From an uncultured Prevotella sp. (lineage in GTDB: Bacteria > Bacteroidota > Bacteroidia > Bacteroidales > Bacteroidaceae), in assembly GCA_937880835.1 (NCBI GenBank), contig CALGRN010000070.1, positions 1 through 13,167 of the forward strand: a stretch of 13,167 nt of DNA. The letters are read 5' to 3'. This document shows positions 1 through 6,071 of the stretch, one piece after another. Within the stretch, counting starts at the first letter, position 1. Each line of letters begins with the position of its first letter. The translations under genes and the position numbers were made by a program. The notes beneath the pieces are model-generated. The model ran no database searches. It saw only the letters and a program-made list of their open reading frames with translations, and was not told the DNA's origin.

Positions 1-45
1 CAGAGTATGTTGCCGAGCTATGAAATGTATTCTGACAAACTTTAA
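1..45 (+). CDS. possible 3' end of an upstream gene (partial)
   Basis: Reading frame 1 is open from the window edge for 14 codons and ends with TAA at 43-45 (residues QSMLPSYEMYSDKL). Base composition changes just after this stop, from mixed to very AT-rich, as often happens where a gene ends. No family can be recognised from 14 residues, and a second frame is also open over this stretch, so this is only a plausible reading. Confidence 0.25.
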   Translation, partial: QSMLPSYEMYSDKL

Positions 46-202
46 ACAAATAACTATTTTGGTATATAAAAACCATGTTGTTTGTAAATTAATTCGGCGA
101 ACTCACGTTAAATATATATTAATTATCTGATGGTTTTAATTTGTCGAATTCATTTTGATCTACATTCAACCCTTTGTGTGTCTTGTTTTCTATCATCAGT
201 CG
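46..202. other. AT-rich intergenic spacer downstream of xerD
   Basis: About 157 bases, strongly A+T rich, lying beyond the xerD stop codon. I see no convincing hairpin terminator, RNA gene or promoter in it. The small open frames that cross it on the plus strand run into xerD in antisense and have no supporting signals. Confidence 0.5.
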
Positions 203-1123
203 TTATTCTTCCTGTTTTCCAATGTTTCTCGGATGATGTTCCAATATCGCTTTTCTTAGCATCGAAGTGTCAATATGTGTATATATCTCAGTTGTTCCGA
301 TGCTCTCATGTCCCAACATTGCCTGAATGGAACGCAAGTCTGCCCCGCCTTCGAGAAGCGCAGTTGCAAAACTGTGTCGAAGCGTATGAGGCGATATAAC
401 CTTTTTTATTCCTGCTTCGTTTGCAGTGCGTTTTATCATTATAAGTATCATGGTGCGTGTCAGATGCGCCCCTCTTCTGTTAAGGAAAACATAATCTTCC
501 TCGCCTTGTTTTATTTTCATTAGGTTTCTGTCTATAAACCAAAAGTCCAATTCTTTTAACGCACGCGGCGAAATAGGCACAAGGCGTTCCTTGCTCCCTT
601 TACCCGTAACGCGTATGAACTGTTCTTCCGCATATAAATTCGACAGTTTCATATTTACCAGTTCCGACACGCGAAGACCGCATGAGAACAGCACTTCTAT
701 TATCGCTTTATTGCGATGCCCCTCCCATTTGCTCAAATCTATTGCCGATTCAAGCATGTCAATTTCTTTAACCGAAAGCACTTCCGGCAGCCGTTCGCCT
801 TGTTTCGGGGATTCGAGCAGTTCCGTCGGGTCGTCTTTTATATAACCGTCCAATTGAAGAAAACGATAGAACGAACGCACACCGCTCAACACTCTTGCAG
901 CCGAAGCAGCCCCCACGACATCATGAAGTGTGGATGCAAAGTGCTGCAAGTCTTCCAACTGCATCTCCTCCGCGCGCTTCCCTTGCTCCTCTGCATACGC
1001 AATAAGACGCTGAACATCGCGTAAGTAGGCTTCGAGAGTGTTTGGCGAATAGTGACGTTCAAGTTTCAGATAACGCTGATATGCACGCGAAACATTCGTA
1101 ATTGTTTTCTTGCCATTCTCCAT
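203..1123 (-). CDS. xerD: tyrosine recombinase XerD
   Basis: A 306-residue site-specific recombinase of the tyrosine family. In this family it works with XerC at the dif site to resolve chromosome dimers at division. The N-terminal SAM-like core-binding domain covers about residues 10-95 and the catalytic domain about 115-295. All six catalytic residues are visible: R151 (CGLRVSEL), K175 (GKGSKER), H246 and R249 (PHTLRH), H272 (LGHESI) and the nucleophile Y281 (EIYTH). Length and order match housekeeping XerC/D, and no phage or transposon genes are near, so it is a chromosomal enzyme rather than an element integrase. XerD rather than XerC rests on general similarity and on the neighbouring aroQ. 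Its start region overlaps the promoter of the divergent aroQ gene. Confidence 0.93.
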   Translation of the reverse strand: MENGKKTITNVSRAYQRYLKLERHYSPNTLEAYLRDVQRLIAYAEEQGKRAEEMQLEDLQHFASTLHDVVGAASAARVLSGVRSFYRFLQLDGYIKDDPTELLESPKQGERLPEVLSVKEIDMLESAIDLSKWEGHRNKAIIEVLFSCGLRVSELVNMKLSNLYAEEQFIRVTGKGSKERLVPISPRALKELDFWFIDRNLMKIKQGEEDYVFLNRRGAHLTRTMILIMIKRTANEAGIKKVISPHTLRHSFATALLEGGADLRSIQAMLGHESIGTTEIYTHIDTSMLRKAILEHHPRNIGKQEE

Positions 1124-1140
1124 TTATTTAGCTATATTTG
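1110..1140 (+). promoter_or_regulatory. predicted promoter of aroQ
   Basis: TTG at 1110-1112, a 20-nt spacer, then TATATTTG at 1133-1140, matching the Bacteroidota -33/-7 pattern. Transcription should start near 1145, leaving a leader of about 20 nt before the aroQ ATG at 1168. The -33 part lies inside the first codons of xerD. Confidence 0.7.
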
Positions 1141-1144
1141 CATG

Positions 1145-1152
1145 CAAATGTA
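1145..1152 (-). promoter_or_regulatory. possible -7 box for xerD
   Basis: On the minus strand this reads TACATTTG, a full match to TAnnTTTG, and would start transcription about 15-20 nt before the xerD ATG. The nearest upstream TTTG (1177-1180) is 24 nt away, longer than the usual 19-21, so the promoter is only tentative. It is back to back with the aroQ promoter. Confidence 0.4.
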
Positions 1153-1167
1153 ACAAAAATATCCGAA

Positions 1168-1596
1168 ATGAAGATACAAATCATCAACGGACCAAATCTG
1201 AACATGCTCGGAAAACGCGAAACGGAGATATACGGAAGCAGCTCCTTCGATGGGTTTCTGACAGAATTGCGTGCTGAATTTCACGATATAGAGATAGAAT
1301 ATTATCAAAGCAATGTCGAAGGAGAACTTATAAACAAGATGCAGGAAACGGGCTTTTCAGTAAACGGAATAGTGCTCAATGCCGGCGCTTACACTCATAC
1401 GAGCATTGCTTTGCACGACTGCATACGCAGTATAGAATGTCCGGTAATAGAGGTTCATATATCAAATGTTCACAAACGCGAAGAGTTCCGACGTCAATCA
1501 ATGATAAGCAGTGCATGCAAAGGCGTAATCGCAGGGTTCGGACTCGACTCCTACCGGCTTGCCGTTGAAGCGTTGACAAGGAACAGAACCACATGA
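1168..1596 (+). CDS. aroQ: type II 3-dehydroquinate dehydratase
   Basis: A 142-residue cytosolic enzyme that converts 3-dehydroquinate to 3-dehydroshikimate, the third step of the shikimate pathway to aromatic amino acids. The type II signature is present: INGPNLNMLGKRE (residues 6-18), the catalytic tyrosine Y22, NAGAYTHTS (71-79) with the conserved histidine H77, and EVHISN (95-100) with H97. The frame is open ten codons further upstream, but I place the start at 1168 because homologues begin MKIQIINGPN and the promoter -7 box lies at 1133-1140, around the longer start. The stop overlaps the next gene by four bases (ATGA), which suggests translational coupling with the O-methyltransferase. 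Confidence 0.95.
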   Translation: MKIQIINGPNLNMLGKRETEIYGSSSFDGFLTELRAEFHDIEIEYYQSNVEGELINKMQETGFSVNGIVLNAGAYTHTSIALHDCIRSIECPVIEVHISNVHKREEFRRQSMISSACKGVIAGFGLDSYRLAVEALTRNRTT

Positions 1597-2231
1597 GTAT
1601 GGACGGGATTTTAGAGAAATATATTCTCGAACACAGCGACCCGGAGGGCGATTATCTATACCGTCTTTACAGAGAAACCAACATACGCACCGTTCACGGA
1701 CGTATGGCAAGCGGTCATCTGCAAGGCAAGTTGCTCAGAATGTTGGTGAGAATGATTCGCCCTGAGAACATTCTCGAAGTGGGGACGTTCAGCGGATACA
1801 GCGCAATATGTCTTGCCGAAGGACTTGAAAAGGGCGGAATGGTGTGGACTTACGAGATAAACGACGAGATGGAAGACTTCGCACGTAAGTGGATAGAAGG
1901 CTCTGCTGTGGCTGACAAGATACGTTTCATGATAGGAGATGCAAATACAGAAGCTCCGAAACTCGGCATAACGTTCGACATGGCTTTCATTGACGGAGAC
2001 AAAAGGACATACCGTGATACTTACGAAATGGCATTGTCGATACTGCGCAAGGGCGGTTTTATTCTCGCAGACAATACCCTTTGGGACGGACATGTGGTTG
2101 ACAGTGCATATTGTAAAGACGCTCAGACACGTGGAATAGACGATTTCAACAAGTTCGTAGCATCAGACGAGCGGGTGGAAAGGGTCATACTGCCGCTTAG
2201 AGACGGTCTCACTTTGATAAGAAAGAAATGA
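1593..2231 (+). CDS. SAM-dependent O-methyltransferase (class I, COMT-like)
   Basis: A 212-residue methyltransferase of the small cation-dependent O-methyltransferase family (CCoAOMT/catechol type). The SAM-binding motif I is LEVGTFSGYSA (residues 61-71). The acidic residue after strand 2 is in YEIN (87-90). Metal and substrate residues are in FIDGDK (132-137) and ADNTLWDG (159-166). The natural substrate cannot be read from the sequence. The start overlaps the aroQ stop as ATGA. A second ATG two codons on, at 1599, is an equally possible start. The gene converges on ybeY with only 22 bp between stop codons and no clear terminator there. Confidence 0.9.
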   Translation: MSMDGILEKYILEHSDPEGDYLYRLYRETNIRTVHGRMASGHLQGKLLRMLVRMIRPENILEVGTFSGYSAICLAEGLEKGGMVWTYEINDEMEDFARKWIEGSAVADKIRFMIGDANTEAPKLGITFDMAFIDGDKRTYRDTYEMALSILRKGGFILADNTLWDGHVVDSAYCKDAQTRGIDDFNKFVASDERVERVILPLRDGLTLIRKK

Positions 2232-2253
2232 TTGCCGGCACTTGATTTTACCT

Positions 2254-2670
2254 TTATCGCTTTATCATTGCAAGCGCATTGTTTTCCGCTTCCTCCATTT
2301 TCTCACGCTCACCCGGTCCTTTATCGTTTATGCCACATAGGTGAAGAATGCCATGTATGATAACCCTCATAAGCTCATCGTCATATTCCTTTCCGAATTT
2401 CTCTGCATTTGTGCGTACCGTATCCAATGAAATGACGATGTCACCGTTTATTTTTTCTCCCTCATCATAATCGAAGGTGATGATATCCGTATAGTAATCG
2501 TGCCCGAGATATTCGCGATTTGTTGCCAAAATACGTTCATCATCTACAAACATATATCCTATTTCACCAATCTTTCTTCCATATTCGGCAGCGACAGAAC
2601 GTATCCATGCCGTTGTCTCACGCTTCTTTATTTTGGGCATTCTTACGCCTTCGGCATTGTATGTTATCAT
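2254..2670 (-). CDS. ybeY: endoribonuclease YbeY (rRNA maturation factor)
   Basis: A 138-residue metal-dependent RNase of the YbeY/UPF0054 family, which acts in 16S rRNA 3'-end processing and ribosome quality control. The metal-binding helix is HGILHLCGIND at residues 106-116, followed by KGPGERE. In most bacteria the motif is HGxLHLxGYDH with three histidines. Here the third ligand position is D116, a form I recall from Bacteroides homologues. The length is slightly short for the family but complete. An internal Met at residue 11 could also start it, but the upstream residues (TYNAEGVRMP) resemble Bacteroides YbeY N-termini. It follows coaD by 76 bp on the same strand and is probably the last gene of a ruvB-coaD-ybeY transcript. 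Confidence 0.93.
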   Translation of the reverse strand: MITYNAEGVRMPKIKKRETTAWIRSVAAEYGRKIGEIGYMFVDDERILATNREYLGHDYYTDIITFDYDEGEKINGDIVISLDTVRTNAEKFGKEYDDELMRVIIHGILHLCGINDKGPGEREKMEEAENNALAMIKR

Positions 2671-2746
2671 GTTTTATTCTTTTATTTTCTTTTTTCGCAG
2701 ACAAATAGCTGTTACAAGGCGTTGCAGCTGTGGTCAGACGGAGTTT

Positions 2747-3214
2747 TTATTCACTTACATTGCCGTTGTCTTTGCATTTCGGAATAAACTCACTTACATC
2801 TTTTCCGAAGTGCGCCAGTTCTCTTACCATGCTCGAAGTGATGCTGCTAAGTTCAGGCTCTGAATAGAAAAGAATTGTTTCAACATTGCCTGTCTTGCGA
2901 TTGATATCAGCCTGTTCGCGTTCATATTCAAAGTCTTTGACGCTTCTTACACCTTTTATTATATATGAAGCACCCTCGCGATGTGCGAAATCGGTAGTCA
3001 AATCGTTGTACGCTTTCACCTCTATGTTAGGAACGTCGGCATACAGACGAGCTATTGTTTTAAGCCTTACTTCGGCACTGTGCATATATTTCTTACTCTC
3101 GTTGATGCCCACTCCGATGACAATCTTGTCGAACAACGGCAATGCCCGGCGTACTATCGAATCGTGTCCGACAGTGAACGGGTCGAAACTTCCTGCGAAA
3201 ATACCTGTTCTCAT
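2747..3214 (-). CDS. coaD: phosphopantetheine adenylyltransferase
   Basis: A 155-residue cytosolic enzyme that transfers AMP from ATP to 4'-phosphopantetheine to give dephospho-CoA, the penultimate step of coenzyme A synthesis. The nucleotidyltransferase signature GSFDPFTVGH is at residues 8-17. The family motifs IKGVRSVKDFEYE (86-98) and SSITSSMVREL (123-133) are intact. The frame is open 15 codons further upstream (lysine- and asparagine-rich, unlike any CoaD), so I start at 3214, where MRTGIFAGSF begins as in homologues. It lies 99 bp downstream of ruvB with no obvious promoter between them. Confidence 0.95.
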   Translation of the reverse strand: MRTGIFAGSFDPFTVGHDSIVRRALPLFDKIVIGVGINESKKYMHSAEVRLKTIARLYADVPNIEVKAYNDLTTDFAHREGASYIIKGVRSVKDFEYEREQADINRKTGNVETILFYSEPELSSITSSMVRELAHFGKDVSEFIPKCKDNGNVSE

Positions 3215-3313
3215 CTTGCGTTTATGAGTTTGTTGCTTGTTTCTTTTATTATTCGGCAAAGCGTTTGTTTATTGCATTATAAATTCCTTGCCGACATTGT
3301 TACATTCTCAATC

Positions 3314-4348
3314 CTATTCGAAAATATTTTGTTCCATTGCCATTCCCGTATATGGATTACGCCCCAGATGCTCGAAAGCGAGCCTTGTTGCAACGCGCCC
3401 GCGAGATGTCCGCTTTATAAATCCCTCCATGATAAGGAACGGTTCGTAAACCTCTTCAAGTGTTCCGGTGTCTTCGCCGATAGCAGTTGCAATGGTGGAG
3501 ATGCCTACCGGTCCACCGCGAAACTTGTCGATGACGGTCAGCAGTATCTTGTTGTCAATCTCATCGAGTCCGTAACGGTCGATGTTAAGAGCTTTCAGCG
3601 ACATTTTCGCAATAGAAGTATCGATGCGTCCGCTGCCTTTCACCTGTGCAAAATCGCGCACACGGCGCAACAGTGCGTTTGCTATTCGTGGCGTTCCGCG
3701 TGAGCGTCTGGCAATCTCCACAGCCGCATCGTCGTCTATCGGCACTCTCAATATGCCTGCCGAACGCTTCAATATCTTCGTCAGAGTTTCGGGTTCGTAG
3801 TATTCAAGGTGCAGATTTATGCCGAAACGCGCGCGCAACGGGGCTGTGAGCAATCCGCTTCGGGTAGTTGCTCCCACAAGAGTGAACGGATTAAGGTCTA
3901 TCTGTATGGAACGTGCCGAAGGTCCTTTGTCTATCATTATGTCTATTCTGTAATCCTCCATTGCAGAATACAGATATTCTTCTACTACGGGAGACAAGCG
4001 GTGTATCTCGTCAATGAAAAGCACATCGTTAGGTTCTAACGACGTAAGTATGCCCGCAAGGTCGCCCGGTTTGTCAAGCACCGGACCGCTCGTTATCTTA
4101 AATCCCACGCCGAGTTCGTTTGCAATGATGTTGCTAAGCGTAGTCTTTCCCAGTCCGGGAGGTCCGTGCAGCAGTGTATGATCGAGCGGTTCGCCGCGAT
4201 ACTTCGCTGCTTCCACGAACACTTCGAGGTTCTCTACGACGCTCTTTTGTCCGCTGAAATCGTTGAATTTCGGTGGTCTTAGAGCATTCTCATACTCTTT
4301 TTCCGCCGATGAAATATATTCTTCTCTGATGTTGAAATCTTCATCCAT
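3314..4348 (-). CDS. ruvB: Holliday junction branch migration helicase RuvB
   Basis: A 344-residue AAA+ motor that, with RuvA, drives branch migration of Holliday junctions in recombinational repair. Walker A is GPPGLGKTT (residues 62-70), Walker B FIDEIH (111-116), sensor 1 GATTR (159-163), the arginine-finger region LRARFG (171-176) and sensor 2 RGTPRIANALLRR (217-229). The C-terminal winged-helix domain follows from about 255 (GLDEIDNKILL). I chose the start at 4348 because Bacteroides RuvB begins M(E/D)EDFNIR. An open extension up to 4465 runs through the promoter and a repeat element and is not credible. A consensus -7 box sits four bases before this ATG. Confidence 0.97.
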   Translation of the reverse strand: MDEDFNIREEYISSAEKEYENALRPPKFNDFSGQKSVVENLEVFVEAAKYRGEPLDHTLLHGPPGLGKTTLSNIIANELGVGFKITSGPVLDKPGDLAGILTSLEPNDVLFIDEIHRLSPVVEEYLYSAMEDYRIDIMIDKGPSARSIQIDLNPFTLVGATTRSGLLTAPLRARFGINLHLEYYEPETLTKILKRSAGILRVPIDDDAAVEIARRSRGTPRIANALLRRVRDFAQVKGSGRIDTSIAKMSLKALNIDRYGLDEIDNKILLTVIDKFRGGPVGISTIATAIGEDTGTLEEVYEPFLIMEGFIKRTSRGRVATRLAFEHLGRNPYTGMAMEQNIFE

Positions 4349-4352
4349 AGTG

Positions 4353-4383
4353 CAAAGATAGTGCAATTCGGGAGCAATACAAA
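4353..4383 (-). promoter_or_regulatory. predicted promoter of ruvB
   Basis: Read on the minus strand: TTTG (4380-4383), a 19-nt spacer, and TATCTTTG (4353-4360), a full Bacteroidota consensus. The -7 box ends only four bases (CACT) before the RuvB ATG, so transcription probably starts at or within a few bases of the start codon. Confidence 0.75.
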
Positions 4384-4415
4384 ATAAAAGGAAAATTTTT
4401 ATCATTACATCTGTT

Positions 4416-4504
4416 TTCCGAAAGGATAACTTTTGTGCTCCGAAAGTTATCCTTTTGCAATGCAAAACAATAGCTTTTTAAGCACAAAAGTTATTGTTTT
4501 GGAA
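4416..4504. repeat. 89-bp intergenic repeat element, copy A
   Basis: Four 14-bp cores start at 4421, 4443, 4465 and 4487, an exact 22-bp period: AAAGGATAACTTTT, AAAGTTATCCTTTT, AAACAATAGCTTTT and AAAGTTATTGTTTT, separated by 8-bp linkers. The ends are inverted-like: TTCCG at 4416-4420 and GGAA at 4501-4504. Cores 1 and 2 are reverse complements over 13 bases and could pair; cores 3 and 4 match except for one G-T pair. It lies between the divergent ruvB and BspA-like promoters, 16 bp from the -33 box of the latter. Copies B and C have the same length and layout. Confidence 0.85.
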
Positions 4505-4520
4505 TAATGCAACAAAAATA

Positions 4521-4552
4521 TTTGGAAATAAAGAAAGATATTTCTATATTTG
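4521..4552 (+). promoter_or_regulatory. predicted promoter of the BspA-like gene
   Basis: TTTG at 4521-4524, a 20-nt spacer and TATATTTG at 4545-4552. The expected start is near 4557, giving a leader of about 75 nt. The leader begins with a small inverted repeat (CGTGA at 4557-4561 and TCACG at 4568-4572) that could form a 5' hairpin. Confidence 0.7.
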
Positions 4553-4632
4553 TATTCGTGAATTTAATCACGCATGAGGCTTGATATAGCATACAACCGA
4601 TATGAATTAACACAATTAAATTAGTTGAAACC

Positions 4633-5760
4633 ATGAGAAAAAACAGATTTTCATCAATTATCGTCGCACTCTTATCGACGATGATATGTACAGAAATCGC
4701 ACAGGCACAAGATGCCTATGTGGTGGAAAGAAACAACACATTGACTTTCTATTACGACAATGAGAGAGCTAACAGAGAAGGAATTGTTTACGGAATGCCT
4801 AATGAAGAAGCGTTTCCAAGATGGACAGATGAAGGCATAAAAACGAAAGAGCGCATCACAAAAGCTGTTTTCGACAATTCTTTTGCTAAATATCGACCTG
4901 CAAGAACAGTTCGTTGGTTCTATAACTTGAAAAAACTTGTTGCGATAGACAATATTAATAATCTTAACACATCGGAAGTAACAGACATGCGTTCGATGTT
5001 TCAAGACTGTCTCATGCTTGCCGAATTGGATTTGTCGGGCATGAAAACCGATAACGTTACCGATATGGGTGAGATGTTTTTCGGATGTTCAGGACTTGCA
5101 AAACTAAATCTGTCGAACTTCAATACGGCAAATGTGACCAGAATGGACAATATGTTCAGAGACTGTCAAAAGCTTGCATACTTAGATGTTTCGGCATTCA
5201 ATACTGTTAAAGTTTACGACATGTCGGGTATGTTTGCAGGCTGTTTCGGACTTACAAACATTGATTTGTCTGGTTTCAACACATTAAAAGTTACTAATAT
5301 GGCAGAGATGTTCGAGGGTTGTTTAGGGCTTATCGACCTTAATCTGTCGAGTTTCAGAACTGGAAGAGTAACCGACATGCGCTTCATGTTCTCTGATTGC
5401 AGCCGACTTAAAACGTTGAACTTGTCAGGATTTACAACAAAGGTAGTGGATGACATGAGGCGTATGTTCTACGATTGCAAAGCCCTTAACACGATATATT
5501 GTAACGAAACGTGGATGTGTTACGATTCGGAAGAAATGTTCAAGGGATGTATTTCGCTCAACGGAGCAACGTCATACAATGACATGAGGACAGATCGGAC
5601 AATGGCAAATCCGCACACCGGATACTTCACAAAGAAAGTAATTGCCAACGCAAAGCCTGCTTACAAAGTAAATAAAACGGTAAAAAAGAAACAAAACAAT
5701 AATTTATGGAGAAATAAAAAAGTAAATAAAGGTGGTAAAACCAAACGCAGAAACAAGTGA
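4633..5760 (+). CDS. secreted BspA-like (DUF285) repeat surface protein
   Basis: A 375-residue exported protein of unknown specific role. Residues 1-26 form a Sec signal peptide (basic MRKNR, hydrophobic core, AQAQ before the likely cut); there is no lipobox. Residues 27-110 have no family I recognise. From about 112, seven tandem 26-residue units follow, with VTDM-type positions at residues 116, 142, 168, 194, 220, 246 and 272 and the pattern V-[TY]-x-M-x-x-MF-x-x-C-x-x-L-x-x-L-[DN]-[LV]-S-x-[FM]. An eighth degenerate unit ends in EMFKGC. This is the DUF285/BspA-type leucine-rich repeat found in adhesins of oral Bacteroidota, Treponema and mycoplasmas. The last ~40 residues are rich in Lys, Asn and Arg, an odd tail that is not a typical type IX secretion domain. 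It has its own promoter and is flanked by repeat-element DNA. Adhesion is inferred from the family only. Confidence 0.85.
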   Translation: MRKNRFSSIIVALLSTMICTEIAQAQDAYVVERNNTLTFYYDNERANREGIVYGMPNEEAFPRWTDEGIKTKERITKAVFDNSFAKYRPARTVRWFYNLKKLVAIDNINNLNTSEVTDMRSMFQDCLMLAELDLSGMKTDNVTDMGEMFFGCSGLAKLNLSNFNTANVTRMDNMFRDCQKLAYLDVSAFNTVKVYDMSGMFAGCFGLTNIDLSGFNTLKVTNMAEMFEGCLGLIDLNLSSFRTGRVTDMRFMFSDCSRLKTLNLSGFTTKVVDDMRRMFYDCKALNTIYCNETWMCYDSEEMFKGCISLNGATSYNDMRTDRTMANPHTGYFTKKVIANAKPAYKVNKTVKKKQNNNLWRNKKVNKGGKTKRRNK

Positions 5761-5789
5761 AAACGTAGGGAAAATAAAGCAATGACATG

Positions 5790-5807
5790 AACTTTCGGAA
5801 TGCAAAA
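5790..5807. repeat. fragment of the 89-bp repeat family
   Basis: AACTTTCGGAATGCAAAA is identical over 18 bases to the junction of cores 3 and 4 in copy B (10543-10560). The surrounding sequence does not continue the 22-bp pattern. It is flanked by imperfect inverted arms (CAATGACATG and CATGACATTG, one mismatch). It is probably a remnant of a decayed copy, though a chance match of this length in AT-rich DNA cannot be fully excluded. Confidence 0.5.
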
Positions 5808-5872
5808 ACATGACATTGGAGAAAAGGATGAAAAATAATCGTATGCCGACAGAAACAATCTTAATCGGCAGC

Positions 5873-5916
5873 TGATATGTAGCAACAATCATGATGATAT
5901 GTAGCAACATCGATGT
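5873..5916. repeat. tandem 22-bp direct repeat, two units
   Basis: The 15-mer TGATATGTAGCAACA occurs at 5873-5887 and again at 5895-5909, exactly 22 bp apart; the seven bases after each differ. It ends about 37 bp upstream of the -33 box of the yceD operon promoter, so it could be a paired operator on one face of the helix. No regulator is identifiable. Confidence 0.6.
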
Positions 5917-5952
5917 GGAGTAACTCCAAATAAACCAAAAAAACACGTTTAA

Positions 5953-5985
5953 TTTGTTGAATATCAGAAAATATTCGTAACTTTG
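5953..5985 (+). promoter_or_regulatory. predicted promoter of yceD-rpmF-fabH
   Basis: TTTG at 5953-5956, a 21-nt spacer and TAACTTTG at 5978-5985. Transcription should start near 5990, leaving about 80 nt before the yceD ATG. The leader contains a small hairpin, GCGAAA-TGGT-TTTTGC at 6001-6016. Whether this takes part in ribosomal-protein feedback is unknown. Confidence 0.7.
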
Positions 5986-6071
5986 CAGCCCGAAGTCCGT
6001 GCGAAATGGTTTTTGCGGTGTTGATATCGCATGCTTACATCGGCGGATTTAACGTTATACGTGTGTTGTAA

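Larger units (their letters stand above)
5761..6071. other. intergenic region between the BspA-like gene and yceD
   Basis: About 311 bases without a credible gene. It holds a short fragment of the 89-bp repeat family, a 22-bp-spaced direct repeat, the promoter of the yceD-rpmF-fabH group and an ~80-nt leader. Small inverted repeats occur, for example TGGAG-TAA-CTCCA near 5915-5927 and GCCGA/TCGGC near 5844-5868, but none has a following T-run, so I see no clear terminator for the BspA-like gene. Confidence 0.6.

Noticed and set aside
203..1123. XerD as the integrase of a mobile island
   Set aside because: Length, motifs and the aroQ neighbour fit the housekeeping recombinase. No tRNA attachment site, excisionase or phage genes are nearby.
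3253..3294. Inverted repeat TCGGCAA / TTGCCGA between ruvB and coaD as a terminator
   Set aside because: Only 7 bp of stem around a 28-nt loop and no T-run in the direction of transcription.
2981..3703. 240-codon plus-strand frame over coaD and ruvB
   Set aside because: It lies antisense to two well-supported genes and has no recognisable domain, promoter or sensible composition.
4416..4504. The regular 22-bp arrays (also 10486-10574 and 12445-12533) as CRISPR arrays
   Set aside because: The conserved parts are 14 bp with 8-bp linkers, vary in orientation, and have just four units. There are no spacers of CRISPR length and no cas genes.
5661..5946. Two small minus-strand hydrophobic frames at the end of the BspA-like gene and its spacer
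   Set aside because: Their Phe/Leu-rich sequence is the antisense of a Lys/Asn-rich coding tail and A-rich spacer. No start signal or family match is visible.
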